A stretch of 64,000 nt of DNA from Streptomyces orinoci (GTDB lineage Bacteria; Actinomycetota; Actinomycetes; Streptomycetales; Streptomycetaceae): the NCBI RefSeq assembly GCF_003121295.1, contig NZ_PHNC01000031.1:746439-810438 (forward strand). The letters are read 5' to 3'. Positions 1 to 8,872 of the stretch are shown here, piece after piece. The number at the start of each line of letters is the position of its first letter. Position 1 is the first letter of the stretch. Position numbers and translations under genes: made by a program. Below the pieces are notes generated by a model that was not told where the DNA came from, searched no databases, and saw only the letters and a program-made list of their open reading frames with translations.

Positions 1-245
1 TCGGACAGCGGTGCCGGGGAGGAGCCCTGCCCCTCGGGCGGACAGCTGAGTTGGTCAAAGCCTCGTCCCCGCGCCAAGCGTTGCGCTTCCGCTATCCAGT
101 CGGTCGTCATACAGGTGAGGGTAGGCATGAGCGATCCGCCGGACGTCTTCGTGACATGACGACGCCCTCCGCCCAACGGCCCGCTGAATCACCCACCGGC
201 CAAACCCTCAAACAGCATGCCGAACCCGGGTTGCGGGGCATCCCG
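1..245. other. Left-edge stretch without a supportable gene
   Basis: No convincing start, ribosome site or family match was seen here. A gene entering from the left could end inside the first 50 bases, where one frame closes with TGA at about position 47, but too little remains to name it. Confidence 0.3.
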
Positions 246-1496
246 TCAGCTGAATGCGGCGGATACGGTCTTGTTGACCAGGGCGGCGTCGTTGCCGCCG
301 CCGGATATCGGGTTGAAGGAGTAGATCAGGCGCCGCCGCAGGTCGCGGGTGGCGAACATGCCGTCGGTGTAGCCGAAGGTGCTGCCGGTCTTGCCCCAGA
401 CGGTCAGGCCATTGGGCATGGTGATGCGCATCAGGCCTGCACTGTAGGCGATTTGGGGCCGGTTCGGGCTCGGGGCGCGGTCGTGGGGTTCGGCTATGGC
501 GGGGACGGTGAACAGCTCGTCCAGCTGGGCGGCGGGCAGCAGCCGGCCCCGGAACAGCGCGGTGAGAAAGACGTCCAGGTCGGCGGTGGTGGAGATCAGG
601 CCCCCGGCACCCGGGTTCTGCTCGGTGACGTCTGCCAGCTGCGGGGTGCCGTCCGGCTGGGGAACGGCCAGATAGCCATGGGCATGCGGACCATGGATGG
701 CGGTATCCGTCTCCGGCGCCGTGGTGTGGCGCAGGTGCAGGGGGCGGAGGATGCGCTGGGTGATCTCCTGCTGGTAGCTGTGCCCGGTCAGTCGCTGGAC
801 CAGCATGGCGGCCACGTAGTAGCCGGTGGAGCCATAATTCTGTCGCTGGCCTGGGTCATAGGGCCGGGGGTGGCTCAGGGCCATGGCGATCAACTGGGCC
901 ATCGGATGGTCGTCGAAGCGGTGCTCCACCATCCCCTTGGGGTCGGTGGGAATGTCGTCCGGGGTCAACTCCGGCAGGCCGCTGGTGTAGTTGAGGAGCT
1001 GGCGCACGGTGATCACCGGGGAGGTGGGCAGGACGCCGGGGAGGTAGTCCTGGACCGGGTGGTCCAGCTCCAACCGGTCTTCGCCGGCCAATTGCAGCAC
1101 CACGGTGGCAATAAAGACCTTGGTGACGCTGCCCAGCCGGAATCTGCCGTCCGCCGGCACCGGTGCGCCGGTGCTTATGTCGGCCTTGCCGAAGGTGCCC
1201 GTCCAGTGCCCGGCCGGTCCGCTGACCCTGGCCAGCATGGCCGTCACCCGGTCGGGAGAGCTGGAGATCGCCTGCTGGAGCGCGCCCGGGTCCAGTGCGG
1301 GGAGCGGAGCGCCGGGGCAGTGCGAGGTGGTGGCGGTCTGGGGCCTCCGGGCGGGGGCGGCGAGGGCGGGGGCCACGGTGGTGCCGAGGGTTACGGCCGT
1401 CATGATGGCGCAGGCTGCTGTGATCAGGGGGAGTCTGCGACGGTGCGAATGGGACTCGGCAGGGCGGGAGTTGAGCGGTAGGGAGTGGCGGGTCAT
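246..1496 (-). CDS. Secreted serine hydrolase of the beta-lactamase/DD-peptidase class C fold
   Basis: A 416-residue protein with an N-terminal signal sequence (basic HRRR near residues 18-21, hydrophobic to about 47, Ala-rich cleavage region). The nucleophile motif S-V-T-K lies at residues 123-126. A second motif appears as NYGSTGY, with Ser where the usual Y-x-N has Asn, and the KTG box as GKTGSTFGY near the C-terminus. The family covers D-Ala-D-Ala carboxypeptidases, esterases and class C beta-lactamases, and the sequence does not choose among them. It probably acts outside the membrane on peptidoglycan or a small ester or amide. It stands alone, facing away from the left edge. Confidence 0.88.
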   Translation of the reverse strand: MTRHSLPLNSRPAESHSHRRRLPLITAACAIMTAVTLGTTVAPALAAPARRPQTATTSHCPGAPLPALDPGALQQAISSSPDRVTAMLARVSGPAGHWTGTFGKADISTGAPVPADGRFRLGSVTKVFIATVVLQLAGEDRLELDHPVQDYLPGVLPTSPVITVRQLLNYTSGLPELTPDDIPTDPKGMVEHRFDDHPMAQLIAMALSHPRPYDPGQRQNYGSTGYYVAAMLVQRLTGHSYQQEITQRILRPLHLRHTTAPETDTAIHGPHAHGYLAVPQPDGTPQLADVTEQNPGAGGLISTTADLDVFLTALFRGRLLPAAQLDELFTVPAIAEPHDRAPSPNRPQIAYSAGLMRITMPNGLTVWGKTGSTFGYTDGMFATRDLRRRLIYSFNPISGGGNDAALVNKTVSAAFS

Positions 1497-1649
1497 GTCA
1501 TAGAGCGTGTCGCACGGGGGATCGGCTCACCATCCGGGAAGGCCCTGGGTACACCCTGAGTGAGCCCCGATGGAGATCAGGTTCGGGATCGGGGGGGCGA
1601 GCGGGATTTCGGGCGGAGCGGGATGTGTGCAGCGCCCCTCCCGCGCGCC

Positions 1650-1677
1650 GGGGGGCGCCCCTTACGAGGCGCCCCCG
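1650..1677 (-). terminator. GC-rich hairpin after the small secreted gene
   Basis: Arms GGGGGCGCC (1651-1659) and GGCGCCCCC (1668-1676) enclose an 8-base loop just past the stop of the minus-strand gene ending at 1684. It has no U-tract, as is usual in Streptomyces. Confidence 0.6.
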
Positions 1678-1683
1678 AATTCC

Positions 1684-1863
1684 CTAGGGCAGGACCACCA
1701 GCCCGTTCCGCTCCGGCGCCGCATTGGCATGCCAGAGGTCCGAGCTGACCGCGTTGACGTTGACATTCCCCAGCAGATGGTCGGAGCTGTCGGCGCCGGC
1801 CGGCGTGGCGAGGAAGCCGAGGAACGCGGCGGTCCCGAGGAACAGGGCGGTGATGCGGCGCAT
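1684..1863 (-). CDS. Small secreted protein of unknown function
   Basis: A 59-residue protein starting MRRITALFLG, with a Sec signal peptide ending near ATPAGA and a mature part of only about 35 residues (LLGNVNVNAV). The ATG at 1863 was chosen because GGGGAAGG precedes it at good spacing. Starting further upstream would put a charged leader before the signal peptide. The short mature part recalls Streptomyces surface peptides, but it lacks the Cys pair of chaplins. Function is not known. Confidence 0.6.
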   Translation of the reverse strand: MRRITALFLGTAAFLGFLATPAGADSSDHLLGNVNVNAVSSDLWHANAAPERNGLVVLP

Positions 1864-1989
1864 GAAGTGCCTTCCCCTAGCGGTGAATTGATCAGGGGGG
1901 CGATGCCCGGCGCGGTGCGTCCCCATGCGGGGCATCACCCCTGGGTGGGGTGCCGAATCGATCCTCCGGCCATCCGAGGGCAGGCATGG

Positions 1990-2181
1990 CTATCCGCCCG
2001 CGCTTGGCCGTTGGCGCCCGCGCCGGTCGGCGGGCAGCTGGAGGTAGACGAACACCGCATAGCAGGCAAGGGCGATGGGCACCGTGAACAGCGCCCCGTA
2101 GGGGCGTAGGCAGAGGGCCAGGAGCAGCGACGGCAGCGTGCCGGCGACGGCGACAACGGCACGGGCGCGACGGTTCATCAT
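1990..2181 (-). CDS. Small membrane protein coupled to the MerR gene
   Basis: A 63-residue protein with two hydrophobic segments (about residues 7-26 and 31-48) and a basic tail. Its ATG at 2181 overlaps the TGA of the upstream regulator as ATGA, so it is probably translated by coupling. No family was recognised. The overlap suggests a membrane protein under control of, or working with, the TipAS-type regulator. Confidence 0.6.
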   Translation of the reverse strand: MMNRRARAVVAVAGTLPSLLLALCLRPYGALFTVPIALACYAVFVYLQLPADRRGRQRPSAGG

Positions 2182-2936
2182 CGGGTCCTCCGGGCCTCGT
2201 CCAGGAAGTCGGCCAAAGCGGACCATTCGTCGGAGGCGGGTGCCGGGGTGCCCGACATGGCCCCCGGGTTCTCCCGCCAGGCCGTGCGGACGCCTTGGGA
2301 GATCGCCTGGTCGCCGCCGGTGAACAGGGCGCTCAGTTCGTCCATGCGCCCCACCACGCGCCGTACCCGTGGGTCGGTGGCGGGGGCGCCCTCGGTGCGC
2401 AGCCGGTCGGCGCGGCGGTAGAGCTCCGGCCACTCCACCTCCAGCAGATAGTGCAGGGCCGGTCCCAGCGAGGCTGACCTGGTGCGCAGCACCTCGATCT
2501 GCTCGTCCGCCAGGTGGTCCTTGAGCGCGTCCTCGGCCTGCGGGGCGACCGAGCCGATGGCCCGCAGGGCGTCCAGCAGGGCGTCGGTGCCGGGGGTACG
2601 GCCGGCCGAGAGCGCGTCCAGCAGCGTGGTGAGCCGGGTGCGCAGCGTCTGGAGCACGTCAACCGACTCCTGGACCTTGGCCAGATGGTCGTGGATCAGC
2701 CGGACCGGGTCCACGCCGGAGTCCAGACAGGTGGCGATGGTCTCCAGGCTCAGGCCCAGGCTGCGCAGCGCCAGGATCTGGTAGAGGCGGGCCAGATCGC
2801 CCTCGGTGTACTCCCGGTGCCCGCCGGCGGTGCGGCTGGAGGGGCTGAGGAGGCCGATGGCGTCCCAGTGGTGCAGGGTGCGTACGGTCAGTCCGCTGGC
2901 CTGTGCGAGCGGGCCGACCTTCCAAGAGGAGTGCAT
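2178..2936 (-). CDS. MerR-family regulator with TipAS-like effector domain
   Basis: The N-terminus has the MerR winged helix (WKVGPLAQASGLTVRTLHHW, then the GHREY wing), followed by a dimer helix. A C-terminal TipAS-type domain has ELYRRAD and the region around GVRTAWRENPG. It is about 252 residues, the same plan as TipAL, which senses thiopeptide-like ligands. I prefer the ATG at 2936 behind AAGGTGGGG, although a GTG at 2945 is possible. A TipA-like operator lies just upstream. The ligand is unknown. Confidence 0.88.
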   Translation of the reverse strand: MHSSWKVGPLAQASGLTVRTLHHWDAIGLLSPSSRTAGGHREYTEGDLARLYQILALRSLGLSLETIATCLDSGVDPVRLIHDHLAKVQESVDVLQTLRTRLTTLLDALSAGRTPGTDALLDALRAIGSVAPQAEDALKDHLADEQIEVLRTRSASLGPALHYLLEVEWPELYRRADRLRTEGAPATDPRVRRVVGRMDELSALFTGGDQAISQGVRTAWRENPGAMSGTPAPASDEWSALADFLDEARRTR

Positions 2937-2952
2937 ACGCCCCACCTTGCAG

Positions 2953-2969
2953 CCTTACGCGACGTCAGG
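2953..2969 (-). promoter_or_regulatory. Probable MerR/TipA-type operator
   Basis: On the minus strand the site reads CCTGACGTCGCGTAAGG, two 7-base arms with one mismatch around TCG. It closely resembles the operator in the tipA promoter as I recall it (CCTCACGTCACGTGAGG). It lies 17-33 bases before the regulator's ATG, which fits autoregulation. Confidence 0.6.
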
Positions 2970-3020
2970 TTCAAGGGGCGGCGGCGGTGAGTGGTGCGGG
3001 GGTGTGGCACAGTCAGGTTC

Positions 3021-4964
3021 GTGGAAGCGCTCCGTCCTCAAGATCCGTCCCGAATAGGTGCCCATACTGTCCTGGCCCGGCTGGGTTCGGGGGGTATGGG
3101 GCAGGTGTATCTGGGACGGTCACCGGGCGGGCTGCATGTCGCCATCAAGGTGATCCGGGATGATTTCGCCCAGTCCCAGGAGGCGTTGACGCGCTTCCGG
3201 CGTGAGGTCGAGACGGCGCGTGCGGTGCACGGCGGGTATACCGCGCAGGTGGTGGACGCCTCGCTGGCGGAGGCCCCCTACTGGCTGGCCACGGAGTATG
3301 TTCCGGGTCCAAGCCTGAGCCAGGCGCTGGCCCGTAGGGGTCCCCTCCCGGAGGAGACCTGCTTCCGGCTGTTCGCGGCGCTGGCCGAGGCGCTGGCCCA
3401 GGTGCATGGATTCGGCATCACCCACCGCGACTTGAAGCCGCACAATGTGATTCTGGCGCCGGGTGGGCCCAAGCTGATCGACTTCGGGATCGCCCGGACC
3501 GCGGAGCAGACCGCGCTGACCCAGCTGGGGACGGCGCCCGGTACGCCCGGATATGCGGCGCCGGAGGTCATCACCCGCAATGAAGTCGGCCCGGCGGCGG
3601 ATGTGTTCGCGCTGGGGGCGACGATGGCCTGCGCGGCGACGGGGCGGCCCCCGTATGGCGAGGGCTCATTGGAGTCCGTCACCTATCGGGTGGTGCACGG
3701 AAGTATTGATGTGAACGGTGTGGCACCGGAGTTGGCCGCGCTGATCGAGGACTGTGTGGCAGGTGATCCGGGCGCCCGGCCGGATCCGGCGCGGATCATC
3801 GAACGCTGTGGGGTCGGTTCGGCGCTGGCGGACGATCCGGTGTACCGGGCGCTGGCCGCGCTGGGGGAGCGCGCGCCGACGGATCTGGCGGCGGCCCGGG
3901 CGGCGGGGCTGGTGCCGCCGGGGCATGGGGCCGGAAGCGGGGCCGGCCACGCGGCTTCGGGTGCCGGATATGTGCCGACGCTGGCGCCGGGTGCGGGTGC
4001 GGGTGCGGGTGCGGGTGGGGCTGGCGGTGCGGCTCCCGGCGCCGCCGGCGTACCAAGCGGGTTCGGTGCGCCCGGCGTTCTTGGTGCGCAGGGTGCGCAC
4101 GGTGCGGTGGGTGTGGCGAATGCGTCCGGATTGCCCGGCACGCCGGGCATGCCCCAGGCGGCCGGACTTCCTGGTGCCCCCGGATTCCCCGTCGCCGCGC
4201 CCCAGTCCGCGCCCCGCCGTTCGCGGCGTGGGCTGTTGCTGGGAGTCGGGGCGGCGTCCGTGGTGCTGGGGGTGCTGGCCGGATGGGTCGTACTACGGCC
4301 GGACGGCAGCGAGACGCATGGCGCAGCAGCGGCAACGGCGACCGCAACGGCCGGACCGGACAAGCCCGTTGTGGCGACCCGCACCCCGGGCGCCTCACCG
4401 AACCCGTCCATGTCCGACACCCCAGGTGGTCCGGCGCCCACCTATATCGAGCAGAAGGACGTCAACCGCGACTTCTGGCAGCCCAGGCAGGGAGCGGTCG
4501 ATCTGCGCGACGGGCAGTGCGCCCTGCCACCGGAGGAGCGGGCCGATCTCTTCCAGATGAGCGTTGACGGCAGCCGGGACGCGTCCGGCGCACTGACCTC
4601 CGGCCAGGCGACGGTCTCCTTCCGGCTGAAGATGGACCTTGGCAAACTTCCCAAGCCGTACTACGTAGCGGTGGGAGTGAAGTCAGCGCATGAGATCGAC
4701 TCCGCGACGGGCAAACCGCGGATGGGCACGCCCAACTTCAGCATCGGCTGGACCAGCAAGCCGGTCGATCTCTTCGCCCAGGACCCCACCAAGCCCGTCA
4801 ACCTGACGTATCCCCAGGACTTCCGGCAGTTCACCAATGGCCAAGTGGATGAGACCGCCCCGCCGCTCAGCGCGGACCCCGGCAACTGGACGGTCCTCTA
4901 CTTCCATGTCAACGGGCCCAAGGACTACGCCTCCATCGGCTGCGACGGGTTCGTGGCGAAGTAG
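3021..4964 (+). CDS. Membrane-anchored Ser/Thr protein kinase
   Basis: A Hanks-type kinase. Numbered from the GTG at 3021, the Gly loop is GSGGMG (22-27), the ATP lysine K43, the catalytic loop HRDLKPHN (D137), DFG 154-156 and the APE region 180-182. After about residue 275 comes an Ala/Gly/Pro linker coded partly by a (GCGGGT)n hexanucleotide run near 3985-4016. A membrane helix lies near 402-421, and an extracellular domain of about 220 residues ends near the only Cys pair. A GTG at 2991 extends the frame by 10 residues, but kinases of this group begin close to LRPxDPSRIG, so 3021 is preferred. The substrate is unknown. A peptidoglycan hydrolase follows 62 bases downstream. Confidence 0.9.
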   Translation: MEALRPQDPSRIGAHTVLARLGSGGMGQVYLGRSPGGLHVAIKVIRDDFAQSQEALTRFRREVETARAVHGGYTAQVVDASLAEAPYWLATEYVPGPSLSQALARRGPLPEETCFRLFAALAEALAQVHGFGITHRDLKPHNVILAPGGPKLIDFGIARTAEQTALTQLGTAPGTPGYAAPEVITRNEVGPAADVFALGATMACAATGRPPYGEGSLESVTYRVVHGSIDVNGVAPELAALIEDCVAGDPGARPDPARIIERCGVGSALADDPVYRALAALGERAPTDLAAARAAGLVPPGHGAGSGAGHAASGAGYVPTLAPGAGAGAGAGGAGGAAPGAAGVPSGFGAPGVLGAQGAHGAVGVANASGLPGTPGMPQAAGLPGAPGFPVAAPQSAPRRSRRGLLLGVGAASVVLGVLAGWVVLRPDGSETHGAAAATATATAGPDKPVVATRTPGASPNPSMSDTPGGPAPTYIEQKDVNRDFWQPRQGAVDLRDGQCALPPEERADLFQMSVDGSRDASGALTSGQATVSFRLKMDLGKLPKPYYVAVGVKSAHEIDSATGKPRMGTPNFSIGWTSKPVDLFAQDPTKPVNLTYPQDFRQFTNGQVDETAPPLSADPGNWTVLYFHVNGPKDYASIGCDGFVAK

Positions 4965-5026
4965 CGGAACGCGTCGATACCCGGAAAAGACGAGTGAACT
5001 CGCCTCGCTTGGGGGATGGTTGACCA

Positions 5027-6034
5027 GTGCGCAGAATCTGGGTTGCCGGAGGGATCGGCGTCGGCGCGGTGGCGTCGTTCGTTGCGCTGCTCCTGTTCGC
5101 CACCTATATGATCGCGGCGAATATGGGGGGCGCGCCGGGCGTCGGCAATCTTGGGCTGGCCAAGGGGGCTGCACCGGCCGAGTATCAGCCGGTGATAGAG
5201 AAATGGGGCAATTTGTGCCCCGCGATCAGCCCGCCGCTGCTGGCCGCCCAGTTGTACACCGAGAGCAACTGGGACCCCAAGGCACAGAGCCGCGCCGGAG
5301 CGCTCGGCCTGGCCCAGTTCATCCCGGAGACCTGGGCGCAGTACGGGGTCAGCGCCAGCGGCAGCGGCAAACCGGATATCTGGAACCCGGCGGATGCCAT
5401 CGCCTCCGCCGCCACCTATGACTGTGCGCTCGCCAAGGACGTCAAGGGCGTACCCGGCGATGCCACCGACAACATGCTCGCCGCGTACAACGCGGGCGCG
5501 TATCGCGTCATCAGTGCCGGCGGGGTGCCCGCCATCAGCGAGACCCAGGGCTATGTGAAGTCCATCAGGAGCCTGGAGAAGTCCTTTGCCCGCCCGGTGG
5601 GCCGGGTGGCGCCTTCACAACAGGCGGCCGGGGCCATCTACTTCGCCCAGGAGCAGCTGGGCAAGCCGTATCTCTGGGGCGGTGAGGGCGGCAAGGAGGA
5701 CAATGGGCGCTTTGACTGCTCGGGTCTGACCAAGGCCTCGTATGCCTCGGTGGGGATCGAGCTGCCGCGGGTGGCCAACGATCAGTGGAACGCCGGGCCG
5801 CACCCCAAGCGCGATGAACTGATGCCGGGGGACCTGGTCTTCTTCGCCAATGACCTCAATGACCCGCGCAGCATTCACCATGTGGGGCTGTATGTCGGCG
5901 GGGGATACATGATCAATGCGCCGCATCCGGGCGCGGTGATCCGGTTCGACAAAATCGACACTCCGGACTACATCGGGGCCACCCGCGTGACGGATGCGGG
6001 GGCGAAGGCGTTGCCCAGAGCGAACACCGTGTGA
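5027..6034 (+). CDS. Bifunctional peptidoglycan hydrolase: lytic transglycosylase plus NlpC/P60
   Basis: A 335-residue protein with an N-terminal membrane anchor or signal (about residues 6-30). Next is an SLT-type lysozyme-like domain with YTESNWDP (catalytic Glu) and AYNAGAY. A C-terminal NlpC/P60 domain has the nucleophile in DCSGLT, His in HHVGLYVGG and a third residue in NAPHPG. It should cut both glycan strands and peptide stems in the wall. The GTG start follows GGGGGATGG. Its place behind the membrane kinase suggests control of growth or sporulation wall turnover. Confidence 0.9.
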   Translation: MRRIWVAGGIGVGAVASFVALLLFATYMIAANMGGAPGVGNLGLAKGAAPAEYQPVIEKWGNLCPAISPPLLAAQLYTESNWDPKAQSRAGALGLAQFIPETWAQYGVSASGSGKPDIWNPADAIASAATYDCALAKDVKGVPGDATDNMLAAYNAGAYRVISAGGVPAISETQGYVKSIRSLEKSFARPVGRVAPSQQAAGAIYFAQEQLGKPYLWGGEGGKEDNGRFDCSGLTKASYASVGIELPRVANDQWNAGPHPKRDELMPGDLVFFANDLNDPRSIHHVGLYVGGGYMINAPHPGAVIRFDKIDTPDYIGATRVTDAGAKALPRANTV

Positions 6035-6060
6035 ACCCCGGGCCGCGCCGCTTTGTCGCT

Positions 6061-6089
6061 GGTCACCCTTGGGTAACGTCCTGGTGATC
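6061..6089 (+). promoter_or_regulatory. Candidate PHO box before the PAP2 gene
   Basis: Three 7-mers, GGTCACC (6061), GGTAACG (6072) and GGTGATC (6083), repeat every 11 bases, matching the direct-repeat layout bound by PhoP in Streptomyces. The first repeat is perfect and the others are degenerate. It lies about 140 bases before the phosphatase start. Confidence 0.45.
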
Positions 6090-6231
6090 ATTGAGTGGAG
6101 AGCGGAACGCCCGATGGGAGCGGCGCGTTCCATGGGGGTGGCAGGGCAGTGCCCGTCGCATGGACGGGTGCACGGACCACGGGGGTCTAACAGCTGCACT
6201 AGGCGACAGGCGACAGATAGGGGCCACGCAC

Positions 6232-6981
6232 ATGCCCGGAGCGATGATGGGCCTTCCCCTGGCGGAGGCGGCGGAGGCCAAGGGCGGCGGCCCGAGCGGT
6301 GCCAACCCGGATGTGAGCCTGCTCTACGACATCAACGGCCTGGCCAAGGACGCCCCCGGCTGGTTCGACCATGCCATGGGATTTATGGGCGAGTACGGGA
6401 TCGTGCCGGCGATGGCCGTGCTGATGGCCTGCGCCTGGTGGAGCGTACGGCGCGGCCGGGACACGGCCCCGGGGATGGCGGCGCTGCTGTGGGCGCCGGT
6501 GGCCGCGGGGCTGGCGCTGCTGGTCAACATCCCGATCCGGGACTTTGTACGGCGGCCCCGCCCCGCGCTGGAACACCCGGGGCTGGACATCCTGGTGAAG
6601 GGGAAGACCGATTTCTCCTTCGTCAGTGACCATGCGACCTTAACCATGGCGCTGGGTGTGGGGCTGTTTATCGCGCACCGCAGGTATGGGCTGATCGGTA
6701 TCGGCCTGGCCTTCGTGGAGGCGTTCTGCCGGGTGTTCATGGGGGTGCACTACCCCACCGATGTGGTGGGCGGGCTGGCCCTGGGCACGGCGGTGGTACT
6801 GCTGCCGGCTCCGGTGGCGATGATGCTGCTCACGCCGCTGGTGCGGTGGGTCGGTACGACACGGGCAGCCGCGCTGGTGCGGTCGCGGCGGATGCCCGCG
6901 CCCCGGGCCGTACCGGAGCCGGATGGTGCGGTGGATGAGGGGGCGCGGTCGCGGCATCGGGATAACGGGCTGGCTGCGTAG
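6232..6981 (+). CDS. PAP2-family membrane phosphatase, with a TTA codon
   Basis: A 249-residue integral membrane protein with the three PAP2 signatures: RDFVRRPRP, FSFVSDHAT (for PSGH) and RVFMGVHYPTDVVGG. It probably dephosphorylates a lipid or polyprenyl phosphate at the outer membrane face. The ATG at 6232 was chosen because the Arg-rich upstream extension looks like non-coding leader. A TTA leucine codon at 6640-6642 (HAT-L-TM) is rare in Streptomyces and would make translation depend on the bldA tRNA. A PHO-box-like repeat lies upstream. Confidence 0.85.
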   Translation: MPGAMMGLPLAEAAEAKGGGPSGANPDVSLLYDINGLAKDAPGWFDHAMGFMGEYGIVPAMAVLMACAWWSVRRGRDTAPGMAALLWAPVAAGLALLVNIPIRDFVRRPRPALEHPGLDILVKGKTDFSFVSDHATLTMALGVGLFIAHRRYGLIGIGLAFVEAFCRVFMGVHYPTDVVGGLALGTAVVLLPAPVAMMLLTPLVRWVGTTRAAALVRSRRMPAPRAVPEPDGAVDEGARSRHRDNGLAA

Positions 6982-7004
6982 AGGGGTTGGGCCCCCCTCG
7001 CCCC

Positions 7005-7127
7005 GCGTTGTGTTTTGGGTGCGGGTTGTCTGTGGCTGGTCGCGCAGTTCCCCGCGCCCCTGGTGGGCGCCGCGTTGTGTTTTGGGTGCAGGCTGTCTGT
7101 GGTTGCTCGCGCAGTTCCCCGCGCCCC
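7005..7127. repeat. Tandem pair of Streptomyces intergenic repeats
   Basis: A unit of about 67 bases starting GCGTTGTGTTTTGGGTGC and ending in GCGCAGTTCCCCGCGCCCC occurs twice in tandem (from 7005 and from 7072). It lies between the convergent PAP2 and FAD-oxidase genes. The same core recurs at many gene ends in the window. Confidence 0.8.
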
Positions 7128-7151
7128 CTGAGGGGCGCCCCTCAGGGGGCG
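7122..7151. terminator. Perfect 30-base palindrome, probable bidirectional terminator
   Basis: Both 15-base halves (from CGCCCCCTGAGGGGC) are exact reverse complements. It lies in the gap between convergent genes ending at 6981 and 7158, so it probably serves both. Confidence 0.65.
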
Positions 7152-7157
7152 GCCCCC

Positions 7158-8741
7158 CTAGAGCGCCTGAGGGAAGTCGAACAGGCGGGCAGGGTCGTAC
7201 TGCCGCTTGATCTTGGTGAGGCGGTCGGCCGCGTCACCGTAGTAGGCCGTGCGCCAGTTCTTCAGCGTCGGGTCCGTGTAGTTCTGGTAGGCCGCGCCGG
7301 AGGCGTAGCGCCGCATGCCCGACTGGATGCCGTCCAGCCAGGCGGTCTGGGTGGCGCCGGACCTGGTGGCCGACCAGGAGGTCAGATACTGGGCCAGGAA
7401 GCGGGAACGGCGGTGGACAAAGGCGGTGTCCAGCGGCTTGACCCGGTTGACGGCCCCGCCCAGCGCGGTGAGCTGGACCGAGGCTCCACCGCTGCCGCCC
7501 TGTCGGCTGAATCGTTCCAGCTGGCCCAACAGGGCATGGATGCCCGCCGCGTTGAGGGAGCGGTCGTAGAAGTCCGAGCGGGCGGCGTAGGTTTCGCGCT
7601 CCAGCTTGCCGGACTTGTCCCGGCCGGGGGTGCGGCCCGGGAGGTGGCTCTGGGCCAGGGTCTTGTCCGAACAGCCGGCGTAGGAGCGCATGCTGTCCAG
7701 GTAGGAGCGGCGGTGCAGGGAGACCCTGGCCTTGGCGCCGCCCACCTTGGTGACCAGTTCGTCCATGGCGTTGGCCAGTTCGCCCTGGGTGCCGAGGCTG
7801 AAGGCGGCCACGGATATATGGGGGGTGCCGCCGGCGCCGGCGGACAGGTCACAGGCGGACCAGATGGCATCCGGCCGGCTGGGTCCCCACTCCTGCCAGG
7901 CGCGCAGTACATCGGCCGCCTTGGACCAGGGCCAGCTGACATAGGCACTGACGCCGTCGCCCACCCGGTGAGTGGTGAAGCGCAGTTCGGTGACCACGCC
8001 GAAGTTGCCGTTGCCCGCGCCGCGCAGCGCCCAGAAGAGGTCGGCGTGGTTTTTGGCGTCGCAGTCCAGCGTCTTGCCGTCGGCGGTGACCACGGTGGCA
8101 CCGATGAGGTTGTCGCAGGCCAGGCCGTAGGCGCGGGAGAGCACTCCATGCCCGCCGCCCAGGGTGAGGCCGGAGACGCCCACGGTGGGGCAGGAGCCGC
8201 CGGAGATGGTCACTCCATGGGCGGCCAGACCGGTGTAGACATCGATGAGTTTGGCGCCGGCGCCCACGGAGGCGGTGGCGGAGCCGGTGGTGCGTACCGT
8301 CTTCAGCCGGGAGACATCGATGATCAGACGGTGGTCGCCGCCGGACCAACCGGCGTAGCTGTGGCCGCCGTTGCGGATGGCGACCGGCACCTTGAAGCGG
8401 CGGGCGAAGGCCAGACAGGAGGCGATGTCGCCAGTGCCCTGGACATAGGCGATGCCCGCCGGGCGCTGGTTGTCGAAGCGGGTGTTGTAGAGCTGGCGGG
8501 CGGTGGTGTAGTCGGCGTCGCCGGGCCGTATCAGGCCGCCTGCCAGGCCCTTGCCGAGGGCGCTCCAGTCGGCGGACTTGGGGGCGGCGGCCTTGGCAGC
8601 GGCCGCGGTGGGGGTGCCGGGGGCGGCGGAGAGGGTACGGGCGCCGGCCGGGCGGGCCGTGGCCCAGGTACCGGCCGCCGCGAGACCGGTGGCGGCCGTC
8701 AGCAGGGTGCGGCGCTTGATGGACGGCGTGCGTATGGACAT
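7158..8741 (-). CDS. Secreted bicovalent FAD oxidase (berberine-bridge/PCMH type)
   Basis: A 527-residue protein with a Tat-like leader (KRRTLLTAATGLAAAG). The PCMH FAD domain has GGHSYAGW, whose His is the usual 8-alpha linkage, and GGSCPTVGVSG, whose Cys is the 6-S linkage. Having both predicts bicovalent FAD. The C-terminal BBE motif is KRQYDPARLFDFPQ. Relatives oxidise sugars or secondary metabolites with O2, giving H2O2. The natural substrate cannot be told from sequence, and no biosynthetic cluster surrounds it. Confidence 0.9.
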   Translation of the reverse strand: MSIRTPSIKRRTLLTAATGLAAAGTWATARPAGARTLSAAPGTPTAAAAKAAAPKSADWSALGKGLAGGLIRPGDADYTTARQLYNTRFDNQRPAGIAYVQGTGDIASCLAFARRFKVPVAIRNGGHSYAGWSGGDHRLIIDVSRLKTVRTTGSATASVGAGAKLIDVYTGLAAHGVTISGGSCPTVGVSGLTLGGGHGVLSRAYGLACDNLIGATVVTADGKTLDCDAKNHADLFWALRGAGNGNFGVVTELRFTTHRVGDGVSAYVSWPWSKAADVLRAWQEWGPSRPDAIWSACDLSAGAGGTPHISVAAFSLGTQGELANAMDELVTKVGGAKARVSLHRRSYLDSMRSYAGCSDKTLAQSHLPGRTPGRDKSGKLERETYAARSDFYDRSLNAAGIHALLGQLERFSRQGGSGGASVQLTALGGAVNRVKPLDTAFVHRRSRFLAQYLTSWSATRSGATQTAWLDGIQSGMRRYASGAAYQNYTDPTLKNWRTAYYGDAADRLTKIKRQYDPARLFDFPQAL

Positions 8742-8872
8742 AAGTGCCCCCGTGGTAACTGTGATCGCCGGCTGATGATCAAACAGATGCCCGGGAACGG
8801 GGGGTTGGTTCCATTGGTGCTTGTTGTTCTGGGCCGGGCCGGGGTCAGCCGCGGTATGGCGAGGGCCGGGGG

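Noticed and set aside
3985..4016. Hexanucleotide run as a regulatory repeat
   Set aside because: It lies inside the kinase linker and simply encodes Gly/Ala.
7158..8741. FAD oxidase as part of a secondary-metabolite cluster
   Set aside because: No synthase, tailoring or resistance genes are nearby.
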